Source: Streptomyces sp. ADI95-17
GTDB taxonomy: Bacteria; Actinomycetota; Actinomycetes; Streptomycetales; Streptomycetaceae
Assembly (NCBI RefSeq): GCF_003846175.1
Contig: NZ_ML123048.1
Coordinates: 225,192-289,191 of the forward strand
Length of the DNA stretch: 64,000 bases
Reading direction: 5' to 3'
Both the position numbers and the translations under genes were made by a program. Under the pieces are notes generated by a model. That model saw only the letters and a list, made by a program, of their open reading frames with translations. It did not search any database and was not told the DNA's origin. This document shows positions 26,401 to 33,491 of this stretch, one piece after another. Every line of letters begins with the position of its first letter. The first letter of the stretch is position 1.

Positions 26401-27000
26401 GATCAGCTCGGGCTCGGGGGTGCGCAGCGAGGCGACGTACAGCGGCAGCGCGCGGGCACCGGCGTCCTCGACGGCGCTGCACAGGGCGTCCACGAACGCG
26501 GTGTTGCCGCTCATGTGGTGGGCGCGGTAGTAGAGCACGGCGACGACCGGGCCGTCGGTGCGGCGGGCGGTGCGCTCCAGCGGGCCCCAGGAGGGTGCCG
26601 GGGCAGGCGGTGCGAAGCCGTGGCCGGTGAGCAGGACGGTGTCGGAGAGGAAGCGGGCGAGCTGGTCCAGGTTGGCGGGACCGCCGTGGGCCAGGTAGGC
26701 GTGGGCCTCGGCGGCGATGCCGATGGGGACCGTGGAGGCGGCCATCAGCTGCGCGTCGGGGGCCTGTTCGCCGGTGAGGACGACGACGGGGCGTCCGGTG
26801 GCGAGGACTTGGTCGAGGCCGTCCTGCCAGGCGCGTACGCCACCGAGGAGGCGTACGACGACCAGGTCGACGCCGTCGAGGAGCTGCGGGAGGTCCTGGA
26901 GCGGGAGCCGCGAGGGGTTGGCGTAGCGGTAGGAGACCGGGCCGTCCGAGGCGCGGGCACTGAGCAGGTCGGTGTCGGACGTCGACAGGAGCAGGATCAT
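23404..27000 (-). CDS. cobN: Cobaltochelatase large subunit CobN
   Basis: 1,198 residues from ATG 27000 (MILLLSTSDTDLLSARASDG), with GAGGAAGG upstream. CobN/magnesium-chelatase H family: ALVLSAYPTKHSRIGNAVGL (about residue 340), ADAMIHLGKHGNLEWLPGK (about 525), VYPFLVNDPGEGTQAKRR (about 560) and WMYDKLTETYVLDP near the C-terminus. It binds hydrogenobyrinic acid a,c-diamide and inserts cobalt in the late-insertion (aerobic) pathway together with CobS/CobT-type or ChlID-type ATPases encoded elsewhere. A cobalamin riboswitch precedes it. The reading frame continues upstream into the aptamer, which is excluded. Confidence 0.95.
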   Translation of the reverse strand: MILLLSTSDTDLLSARASDGPVSYRYANPSRLPLQDLPQLLDGVDLVVVRLLGGVRAWQDGLDQVLATGRPVVVLTGEQAPDAQLMAASTVPIGIAAEAHAYLAHGGPANLDQLARFLSDTVLLTGHGFAPPAPAPSWGPLERTARRTDGPVVAVLYYRAHHMSGNTAFVDALCSAVEDAGARALPLYVASLRTPEPELIDALRAADAIVTTVLAAGGTRPAEASAGGDDESWDAGVLSNLDVPILQALCLTGSRTDWEDNDEGVSPLDAASQIAVPEFDGRLITVPFSFKEIDEDGLPAYVADTERAARVAGIAVRHARLRHIPAAEKRIALVLSAYPTKHSRIGNAVGLDTPASAVALLRRLRDQGYDFGTEEVPGLVSGDGDELIRALIEAGGHDQEWLTEEQLARNPVRIPAADYRRWYATLPAELREAVEQHWGPAPGEMFVDRSSNPDGDIVLAALRRGNLLILIQPPRGFGENPIAIYHDPDLPPSHHYLAAYRWIAAAADDNGFGADAMIHLGKHGNLEWLPGKNAGLSAACGPDAALGDLPLVYPFLVNDPGEGTQAKRRVHATLVDHLVPPMARADSYGDIARLEQLLDEHAQIAAMDPAKLPAIRAQIWTLIQAAKLDHDLGLEDRPEDEGFDEFIMHLDGWLCEIKDAQIRDGLHVLGGAPAGADRVNLVLAILRARQIWGGTASLPGLREALGLDESAATRVTADEAEERARTLVQAMEDAGWSPDAVAEVAAGHPEAVADILDFAAREVVPRLAATTDELDHALHALDGGFVPAGPSGSPLRGLVNVLPTGRNFYSVDPKAVPSRLAWETGQALADSLLERYRTDNGDWPTSVGLSLWGTSAMRTAGDDVAEAFALLGVRPVWDDASRRVTGLEAIPPAELGRPRIDVTLRISGFFRDAFPHTIGLLDDAVRLAASLDEPAEQNHVRAHTQADLAAHGDERRATTRIFGSRPGTYGAGLLQLIDSRDWRTDADLAEVYTVWGGYAYGRELDGRPAREEMETAYKRIAVAAKNTDTREHDIADSDDYFQYHGGMVATVRALRGTAPEAYIGDSTRPETVRTRTLVEETSRVFRARVVNPKWIEAMRRHGYKGAFELAATVDYLFGYDATTGVVADWMYDKLTETYVLDPTNREFLQQANPWALHGIAERLLEAESRGMWAKPDPAVLDALRQAYLETEGNLEGED

Positions 27001-27044
27001 GCGGCGTCGGGCCTTCCTCGGGGTGTCCACGCCCCGGGCGGTGT

Positions 27045-27200
27045 CGGAATGGAGTCTCCCCTGCTCGACGGAGTCGAGGGGCGGGGAAGGGAGTTCCTGA
27101 CTCGCCCGGCCGGGGCCGGGCTCACAGTGGCGGGACCGTGCCGGAATTGCACCGGACTTCCTCCCCTGTCGCCGTCTGTGGCGACGACGTGCCGGATGGC
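27045..27200 (-). ncRNA. Cobalamin riboswitch controlling cobN
   Basis: On the minus strand the leader shows the conserved aptamer order: GGAAGTCCGGTGCAATTCCG, then CACGGTCCCGCCACTGTGAG (B12 box, about 27121-27145) and GCGAGTCAGGAACTC (27091-27105). Downstream a hairpin CCCCTCGAC/GTCGAGcaGGGG (27058-27081) could act as the expression platform, about 60 nt before the cobN ATG. A possible promoter is TTGACC (27225-27230) with TAGTGA (27204-27209). Binding of adenosylcobalamin would switch cobN off. Exact ends are estimates. Confidence 0.92.
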
Positions 27201-27258
27201 CCGTCACTAGGCATAGTAAGGGCCGGTCAACTGATGGAGGACATACGGTTCTGCTCGG

Positions 27259-28596
27259 ATGGTCGGTATGCTCGCCGCCATGCCCCCACCTGCCACTTCG
27301 CCTTCGCTGCCCGCAGACGCGTCTGCCCGGGACCGCGGTGACGCCTGCCCCGGCACGCTGCGGCTGCACCGGGCGGACGACGGCGCGCTGGCCCGGGTCC
27401 GGGTGCCCGGTGGTCTGCTGACCGCGGTGCAGGCGGATGCCCTGGGTGCGGTGGCGGAGTCACTGGGCGATGGTGAGTTGCATCTCACTTCGCGCGGCAA
27501 TGTGCAGTTGCGCGGGCTGAGCCCCGACTGCGGTGGCGAACTGGCCGGCCGGCTGGGCGAGGCGGGGCTGCTGCCCTCCGCCCGCCACGAGCGGATACGC
27601 AACATCGTGGCGTCGCCGCTCTCGGGGCTCGACGACAGCGGAGCGGCGGACGTCGGACCGTGGCTCCGGGCGCTGGACTCGCTGCTGTGCGCGGGCGAGG
27701 GGACGGCCGGGCTTTCGGGCAGGTTCTTGTTCGTGCTCGACGACGGCCGGGGCGATGTGGACGCGCTGGGCGGCGATGTGACACTGCTGGCGCAGGACGG
27801 CGGAGCGGCGCTGCTGCGGATCGGCACGGCCCGGACCGTGGTGCGGATACCTGGTGCGCGGGCGCCGCGGGCCGCCCTCATGGCGGCGGAGATCTTCCTG
27901 GAGAGGGCCTCGGGCACCGGCGCCTGGCGGGTGTCGGACCTGCCCGGCGGCGCCGGCTCCCTTCTCGACGAGGTCGTACGGCGGTTGCGGGAGGAGGATC
28001 CCGGCACCGCCGTCACCGAGGACCGTGGCTGCCCGCGCGGCTCGGACGGCCCGGCCCCCGGTGTGGTGACCGGTCCGCACGACGGGGCCGCGCTGTCCGC
28101 CGGCATCCCCCTGGGGCGGATCACCCCGGCGCAGTGGCGGTCGCTGACGGACACGGCCCGGCACCGGGGACGTGGTGAATTGCGGCTGACCCCGTGGCGC
28201 GGGGTCGTCGTGCCGGGGGTGGAGCGGCGGCGGGCGGCGGGGCTGCTGGACGAGCTGGGGGCCACCGGCCTCGTCGTCGGAGCCGACTCCCCCTGGACCG
28301 GGGTGGGTGCCTGTATCGGCCGGCCCGGCTGCGCGAAATCGCTGGCCGATGTGCGGGCCCGGGCGGCGGCCGTGGTGGGGCCCGTGGGTCTGCTGCCGGT
28401 GTACTGGTCCGGGTGCGAACGCCGGTGCGGCCATCCCCGCGGCGAGTGGGTCGATGTGGTCGCCGTCCCCGGCGGACACCGGATCTCCGTCGTACGGGGC
28501 GAGGAGCGGGACGCACCGGTGAGCGTCCCCGACAGCCCCGCCAGCCCCGGCGGGCTCGCCGAAGCGGTGGCTTCGGCCCGCGGTACGCGCGGCTGA
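27259..28596 (+). CDS. cobG: Precorrin-3B synthase CobG
   Basis: 445 residues if started at ATG 27259; in-frame ATGs at 27268 and 27280 are possible because GGAGG (27236) is 18 bp away from the first and no start has a good site. Sulfite/nitrite-reductase-like family. Ferredoxin-like half: DGELHLTSRGNVQLRGL. The iron-sulfur/substrate site is in the C-terminal half: GACIGRPGCAKSLADV and YWSGCERRCGHPRG supply four cysteines for a [4Fe-4S] cluster. It performs the O2-dependent ring-contraction step to precorrin-3B, the mark of the aerobic route. Divergent from cobN; followed by cobH and cobIJ. Confidence 0.92.
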   Translation: MVGMLAAMPPPATSPSLPADASARDRGDACPGTLRLHRADDGALARVRVPGGLLTAVQADALGAVAESLGDGELHLTSRGNVQLRGLSPDCGGELAGRLGEAGLLPSARHERIRNIVASPLSGLDDSGAADVGPWLRALDSLLCAGEGTAGLSGRFLFVLDDGRGDVDALGGDVTLLAQDGGAALLRIGTARTVVRIPGARAPRAALMAAEIFLERASGTGAWRVSDLPGGAGSLLDEVVRRLREEDPGTAVTEDRGCPRGSDGPAPGVVTGPHDGAALSAGIPLGRITPAQWRSLTDTARHRGRGELRLTPWRGVVVPGVERRRAAGLLDELGATGLVVGADSPWTGVGACIGRPGCAKSLADVRARAAAVVGPVGLLPVYWSGCERRCGHPRGEWVDVVAVPGGHRISVVRGEERDAPVSVPDSPASPGGLAEAVASARGTRG

Positions 28597-28677
28597 TCCC
28601 GTACGGCCGACTCCCCTGTACTCGCGGTACTTGCTGTACCCGACCGTTGCACGCCCGAGGAAGAAAGCGAAAGCACT

Positions 28678-29304
28678 GTGCACCAGTACGAGAAGGACGG
28701 ACCGGCGATCTATCGCCAGTCCTTCGCCACGATCCGCGCGGAGGCGGATCTCGCGGGCCTGCCCGCCGATGTGAGCCAGGTCGCGGTCCGCATGATCCAC
28801 GCCTGTGGGATGGTCGACCTCGTCCGCGATCTCGCTTTCACCCCGGACGCGGTCGCCCGTGCCCGTGCCGCGCTGCGGGGCGGCGCGCCCATCCTGTGCG
28901 ATGTGGCGATGGTCGCCAGCGGTGTGACCCGCAAGCGGCTGCCCGCGGACAACGAAGTGGTGTGCACCCTGTCCGACCCGGCGGTGCCGGGCCTGGCGAA
29001 GGAGCTGGGCACCACGCGCAGCGCCGCCGCCCTGGAGCTGTGGCGCGACCGGCTGGAGGGTGCGGTGGTGGCCGTCGGGAACGCGCCGACCGCCCTGTTC
29101 CGGCTGCTGGAGATGGTCGAGGCGGGCGCGCCCCGCCCCGCCGCCGTCATCGGCGTGCCGGTCGGCTTCATCGGTGCCGCCGAGTCCAAGGACGCCCTGG
29201 CCGCGCACCCGTCGGGCCTGGAGCATCTGATCGTCCGGGGCCGCCGCGGCGGCAGCGCCATCGCGGCAGCCGCCCTCAACGCGATCGCCAGCGAGGAAGA
29301 GTAG
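28678..29304 (+). CDS. cobH: Precorrin-8X methylmutase CobH
   Basis: 208 residues from GTG 28678 (VHQYEKDGPAIYRQSFATI). Family motifs: RMIHACGMVDLVRDLAF (His about residue 42, the catalytic base region), GAPILCDVAMVASGVTRKRL, AVVAVGNAPTALFRLLEM and PAAVIGVPVGFIGAAESKD. It moves the methyl group from C11 to C12 to give hydrogenobyrinic acid. It is followed after 2 bp by cobIJ, whose ribosome site GAGGAAGA lies inside the last codons of cobH, so the two are co-translated. Confidence 0.95.
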   Translation: MHQYEKDGPAIYRQSFATIRAEADLAGLPADVSQVAVRMIHACGMVDLVRDLAFTPDAVARARAALRGGAPILCDVAMVASGVTRKRLPADNEVVCTLSDPAVPGLAKELGTTRSAAALELWRDRLEGAVVAVGNAPTALFRLLEMVEAGAPRPAAVIGVPVGFIGAAESKDALAAHPSGLEHLIVRGRRGGSAIAAAALNAIASEEE

Positions 29305-29306
29305 AC

Positions 29307-30812
29307 GTGAGCGAGCAGAAGACGGGCCGGCTGTACGGGGTCGGGCTCGGCCCCGGCGATCCGGCTCTGATGACCGTACGTGCGGTGGAGATCATCGCCG
29401 AGGCCGATGTCGTCGCCTATCACAGCGCCCGGCACGGGCGGTCCATCGCCCGGTCCATCGCGGCGAAGCACATCCGTGCCGACCATGTCGAGGAGCCGCT
29501 GGTCTACCCCGTCACGACGGAGACCACGGATCACCCGGGCGGCTACCGGGGGGCGATGGAGGAGTTCTACGCCGAGGCGGCGGCCCGTCTGGCGGCGCAT
29601 CTCGACGCCGGGCGGACGGTCGCCGTGCTGGCCGAGGGCGACCCGCTCTTCTACGGCTCGTACATGCACATGCACAAGCGGCTCGCCGACCGGTACCCGA
29701 CCGAGGTGATCCCGGGCGTGACCTCGGTCAGCGCGGCCGCCGCGCGCCTGGGCACCCCGCTCGTCGAGGGCGAGGAGGTGCTGACGATCCTGCCCGGCAC
29801 GCTGCCCCAGGAGGAGCTGACCGCCCGTCTCGCGGCCACCGACGCCGCCGTGGTGATGAAGCTGGGGCGTACGTTTCCGGCCGTGCGCGGCGCCTTCGAG
29901 GCGTCCGGGCGGCTGCCCGAGGCGCGTTACGTCGAGCGCGCCACGATGGCCGGGGAGCGGGTGGGTGACCTGGCCGGGGTCGACCCGGACTCGGTGCCGT
30001 ACTTCGCGGTCGCGGTCCTGCCCAGCAGGATCGGGGCGCCGCGTCCCGAAGGCGCCCCGGAGGGGGGCGAGGTGGCCGTGGTCGGCACCGGTCCGGCCGG
30101 GCCGCTGTGGCTGACCCCCGAGACGCGCGGGGCGCTGGCCGCCGCCGACGACCTGGTCGGCTACACCACGTATCTGGACCGGGTGCCGGTCCGGCCGGGG
30201 CAGGTGCGCCACGGCTCGGACAACAAGGTCGAGTCGGAGCGGGCCGAGTTCGCCCTCGATCTGGCCCGGCGCGGACGGCGGGTGGCCGTGGTGTCGGGCG
30301 GCGACCCCGGGGTCTTCGCGATGGCGACGGCCGTCCTCGAAGTGGCGTCGCAGGACGAGTACGCGCAGGTCCCGGTGCGGGTGCTGCCGGGGGTGACGGC
30401 GGCCAACGCCGCCGCCGCCCGGGCGGGTGCGCCGCTGGGCCACGACTACGCGACGATATCCCTCTCCGACCGGCTCAAGCCGTGGGAGGTGATCGCGGAG
30501 CGGCTGCGCGCGGCCGCGACGGCGGACCTGGTGCTCGCGCTGTACAACCCCGGGTCGCGCAGCCGGACCTGGCAGGTCGGCAAGGCCCGTGACCTGCTGC
30601 TCGAACACCGCTCGCCGGACACTCCCGTGGTCCTGGGCCGCGATGTGGGCGGGCCCGCCGAGAACGTACGGACGGTACGGCTCGCGGACCTGGACCCCGC
30701 CGACGTCGACATGCGCACGATCCTGCTCGTCGGGTCCTCGCAGACCCGCTGGGTGAAGCGCGGAGCGGGGCAGCAGATCGTCTGGACGCCCCGCCGCTAT
30801 CCGGAGGGCTGA
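29307..30812 (+). CDS. cobIJ: Fused CobI-CobJ: precorrin-2 C20- and precorrin-3B C17-methyltransferase
   Basis: 501 residues from GTG 29307. Two SAM-dependent tetrapyrrole methylase domains in tandem. Residues 1-245 are CobI: LYGVGLGPGDPALMTVRAVE, VAVLAEGDPLFYGSYMHMHK and EVIPGVTSVSAAAARLGTPL. Residues ~250-501 are CobJ: VAVVGTGPAGPLWLTPE, VAVVSGGDPGVFAMATAVLE, VLPGVTAANAAAARAGAPLG and LALYNPGSRSRTWQ. The fusion channels two methylations that flank the CobG step. The 3' end overlaps convergent cobK by 16 bp. Confidence 0.94.
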   Translation: MSEQKTGRLYGVGLGPGDPALMTVRAVEIIAEADVVAYHSARHGRSIARSIAAKHIRADHVEEPLVYPVTTETTDHPGGYRGAMEEFYAEAAARLAAHLDAGRTVAVLAEGDPLFYGSYMHMHKRLADRYPTEVIPGVTSVSAAAARLGTPLVEGEEVLTILPGTLPQEELTARLAATDAAVVMKLGRTFPAVRGAFEASGRLPEARYVERATMAGERVGDLAGVDPDSVPYFAVAVLPSRIGAPRPEGAPEGGEVAVVGTGPAGPLWLTPETRGALAAADDLVGYTTYLDRVPVRPGQVRHGSDNKVESERAEFALDLARRGRRVAVVSGGDPGVFAMATAVLEVASQDEYAQVPVRVLPGVTAANAAAARAGAPLGHDYATISLSDRLKPWEVIAERLRAAATADLVLALYNPGSRSRTWQVGKARDLLLEHRSPDTPVVLGRDVGGPAENVRTVRLADLDPADVDMRTILLVGSSQTRWVKRGAGQQIVWTPRRYPEG

Positions 30813-31594
30813 GCCGGATCCGCCGTCGCCCAGCCCTGGCGGAAGAAGTGTTCGCGTAGCCAGGCGACGGCCCCCTCCGGACCGTCGACGACCGGGATCC
30901 CCCGGGGCACGGGCGGCCGCCGCACCACCACCACCGGGATCCGCGCCTCGCGGGCGGCGGCGAGCTTGGGGGCGGTGGCGGCGCCGCCGCTGTCCTTCGT
31001 GACGACCACGTCGATGCGGTGGCGGCGGATCAGCTCGCGCTCCCCGTCCAGGGTGAACGGGCCCCGGTCGAGCAGCACCTCCATGCGGGCGGGGTACGGC
31101 GCCTCGGGGGCGTCCACCGAACGCATCAGGAACCACAGTTCGTCCAGCCCGGCGAAGGCGGCCAGCCCCATGCGTCCGGTCGTGAGGAAGACCCTTCGGC
31201 CCAGCGCGGGCAGCGCCGCCGCGGCCTCGGCCAGCGAACCGGCCGGGTGCCAGTCGTCGCCGTCACCGGGCACCCAGCCGGGCCGGCGCAGTGCCAGCAG
31301 GGGAACATGGGCCCCGGCGGCGGCAGCGGCCGCGTTGAAACTGATCGTCCCGGCGAAAGGATGGGTGGCGTCGATGAGCGCGTCGACCCGGTGGGTACGC
31401 AGCCATGCGGCGAGCCCGTCGGCTCCGCCGAAGCCGCCGACGCGGACCTCGCCGGGCGGAAGCCTCGGACCGGCGACGCGTCCGGCGAGCGAGCTCGTCA
31501 GCCTGGCCCCGGCCGGGAACACCTCCACCAGCAACTCGGCGAGGCGGCGGGCCTCCGTCGTGCCGCCGAGTACGAGTACATGCATCGGATCCAT
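30797..31594 (-). CDS. cobK: Precorrin-6A reductase CobK
   Basis: 265 residues from ATG 31594 (MDPMHVLVLGGTTEARRLAE); ATG 31585 would remove three residues. Motifs: LVLGGTTEARRLA (nucleotide site), ALIDATHPFAGTISFNAAAA and TTGRMGLAAF, DVVVTKDSGGAATAPKLAAA. It reduces precorrin-6A with NADPH. The start codon lies 2 bp from the divergent cbiD start, leaving no room for conventional leaders; its 3' end overlaps cobIJ. Confidence 0.94.
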   Translation of the reverse strand: MDPMHVLVLGGTTEARRLAELLVEVFPAGARLTSSLAGRVAGPRLPPGEVRVGGFGGADGLAAWLRTHRVDALIDATHPFAGTISFNAAAAAAGAHVPLLALRRPGWVPGDGDDWHPAGSLAEAAAALPALGRRVFLTTGRMGLAAFAGLDELWFLMRSVDAPEAPYPARMEVLLDRGPFTLDGERELIRRHRIDVVVTKDSGGAATAPKLAAAREARIPVVVVRRPPVPRGIPVVDGPEGAVAWLREHFFRQGWATADPAQPSG

Positions 31595-31596
31595 CC

Positions 31597-32712
31597 ATGG
31601 GTGAGATTGAGGGCGGGCGCAGCGCCCAGCTGAAACACACCGGTCTGCGGCCCGGCTGGACCACCGGCGCCTGTGCCACCGCGGGGGCCACCGCCGCGTA
31701 CACCGCCCTGCTGACGGGCGACTTCCCCGACCCGGTGACGATCACCCTACCCAAGGGGCAGACGCCCGCTTTCGCGCTCGCGGTGGAGGAGCTGGCCGGG
31801 GGGCGGGCGACGGCCGGGGTGGTCAAGGACGCGGGCGACGATCCCGATGTGACGCACGGTGCTCTGGTCCGGGTCACCGTGCGGCCGCTGCCGCCGGGCT
31901 CGGGTGTGGTGTTCCGGGCCGGACCGGGTGTGGGTACGGTCACCCTTCCCGGGCTGCCGCTGGATGTCGGGGAGCCGGCGATCAATCCGGTGCCGCGGCA
32001 GATGATCCGCGACCACATCGCCCGGGTCGCCGCGGAGCACCGGGGCACGGGGGACGTGGAGGTCACCGTGTCGGTGGACGACGGCGAGGAGATCGCCCGC
32101 TCGACGTGGAATCCGCGTCTCGGCATCCTGGGCGGTCTGTCGATCCTCGGCACGACCGGGGTGGTGGTGCCGTACTCCTGCTCGGCGTGGATCGACTCGA
32201 TCCGCCGCGGGGTGGACGTGGCCCGTGCCGCCGGGCACACGCATGTGGCCGGGTGCACGGGTTCCACCTCGGAGAAGACGGTGGTGTCCGAGTACGGGCT
32301 GCCCGAGATCGCGCTGCTCGACATGGGGGACTTCGCGGGCGCGGTGCTCAAGTACGTCCGCCGTCATCCGGTGGACCGGCTCACGGTCTGCGGCGGCTTC
32401 GCGAAACTGTCGAAGCTCGCCGCCGGGCACCTCGATCTGCACTCCGCCCGGTCCCAGGTCGACAAGCCGTTCCTGGCCGGGCTGGCACGGCGGGGCGGGG
32501 CGGACGAGGCGCTGGCGGCCGAGGTGGCGGTCGCGAACACGGGGCTCGCGGCACTCCAGTTGTGCCTCGCCCGGGGTGTTCCGCTGGGGGACCTGGTGGC
32601 CGTGGCGGCGCGGGACGAGGCGCTGTCGGTGCTGCGGGGCGCGCCGGTCGCCGTCGATGTGATCTGCATCGACCGGGCGGGCACGGTCGTCGGGCGCAGC
32701 ACGGTGCGCTGA
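31597..32712 (+). CDS. cbiD: Cobalt-precorrin-5B C1-methyltransferase CbiD
   Basis: 371 residues from ATG 31597. CbiD signatures: GLRPGWTTGACATAGATAAY near the N-terminus, VKDAGDDPDVTHGALV (about 85), PLDVGEPAINPVPRQMI (about 125), GILGGLSILGTTGVVVPYS (about 175), and VCGGFAKLSKLAAGHLDLHS. CbiD is the C1 methylase and deacylase-associated enzyme of the anaerobic route and replaces CobF; its presence with CobG and CobN makes this a mixed pathway. No ribosome site fits in the 2-bp gap to cobK, so translation is likely leaderless or uses a site inside cobK. Confidence 0.94.
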   Translation: MGEIEGGRSAQLKHTGLRPGWTTGACATAGATAAYTALLTGDFPDPVTITLPKGQTPAFALAVEELAGGRATAGVVKDAGDDPDVTHGALVRVTVRPLPPGSGVVFRAGPGVGTVTLPGLPLDVGEPAINPVPRQMIRDHIARVAAEHRGTGDVEVTVSVDDGEEIARSTWNPRLGILGGLSILGTTGVVVPYSCSAWIDSIRRGVDVARAAGHTHVAGCTGSTSEKTVVSEYGLPEIALLDMGDFAGAVLKYVRRHPVDRLTVCGGFAKLSKLAAGHLDLHSARSQVDKPFLAGLARRGGADEALAAEVAVANTGLAALQLCLARGVPLGDLVAVAARDEALSVLRGAPVAVDVICIDRAGTVVGRSTVR

Positions 32713-32741
32713 CCGGCCGCCCGGCCGATGCGGCGGCCCTG

Positions 32742-33491
32742 TCAGCAGACGTGGCGTTCGCGTCCCGGCGAGTAGAGGTGGCTGTCGTGGAACTGCTCGG
32801 CGCCCAGGGTGCGGCCGACCATGATGACGGCGGTACGGATCACGCCCGCCGCCTTCACCTGCCCGGCGATGTCGTCGAGGGTTCCGCGCAGGACGATCTC
32901 GTCCGGGCGTGAGGCCAGTGCCACGACGGCGGCCGGGCAGTCGGCCCCGTAGTGCGGCAGCAGTTCCTCGACGACGCGGTCCACGTACCTGGCGGCCAGG
33001 TGCAGCACGATCAGGGCGCCGCTGCGGCCCAGAGTGGCCAGGTCCTCGCCCTCGGGCATCGCGGTCGCGCGCTGGGCGATCCGGGTGAGGATGACGGTCT
33101 GGCCGACGGTCGGTACGGTCAGTTCCCGCTTGAGCGCCGCCGCGGCGGCCGCGAACGCGGGTACGCCGGGCACCACTTCGTAGGGCACCCCGGCCTCGTC
33201 GAGCCGGTGCATCTGCTCGTTGACCGCGCTGAACACCGAGGGGTCGCCCGAGTGCAGCCGGGCCACGTCGTGGCCGGCCCCGTGCGCGGCCAGCAGTTCG
33301 GCGGTGATCCGGTCGATGTCGAGCTGCGCGGTGTCCACCAGGCGGGCGTCCGGGGGGCATTCGGCGAGCAGTTCCCGGGGCACCAGGCTGCCCGCGTACA
33401 GGCACACCCCGCAGGAGGCGAGGATGCGGGCGCCGCGCACGGTGATCAGGTCGGCCGCCCCGGGGCCTGCGCCGATGAAATACACGGTCAT
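32742..33491 (-). CDS. cobM: Precorrin-4 C11-methyltransferase CobM
   Basis: 249 residues from ATG 33491, preceded by AGGAG and overlapping the cobL stop by 4 bases. Tetrapyrrole methylase: VYFIGAGPGAADLITVRGAR, VCLYAGSLVPRELLAECP, VARLHSGDPSVFSAVNEQMH, YEVVPGVPAFAAAAAALKRE and LTVPTVGQTVILTR. It methylates C11 of precorrin-4. It converges with cbiD, 29 bp apart. Confidence 0.95.
   Translation of the reverse strand: MTVYFIGAGPGAADLITVRGARILASCGVCLYAGSLVPRELLAECPPDARLVDTAQLDIDRITAELLAAHGAGHDVARLHSGDPSVFSAVNEQMHRLDEAGVPYEVVPGVPAFAAAAAALKRELTVPTVGQTVILTRIAQRATAMPEGEDLATLGRSGALIVLHLAARYVDRVVEELLPHYGADCPAAVVALASRPDEIVLRGTLDDIAGQVKAAGVIRTAVIMVGRTLGAEQFHDSHLYSPGRERHVC

Noticed and set aside
23869..27210. 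An 1,113-codon plus-strand frame opposite cobN
   Set aside because: Antisense to a motif-complete cobN; composition is Gly/Val/Asp/Glu-rich without a domain.
28710..31136. An 808-codon minus-strand frame opposite cobH and cobIJ
   Set aside because: It opposes two clear methylase/mutase genes and has no motif of its own.
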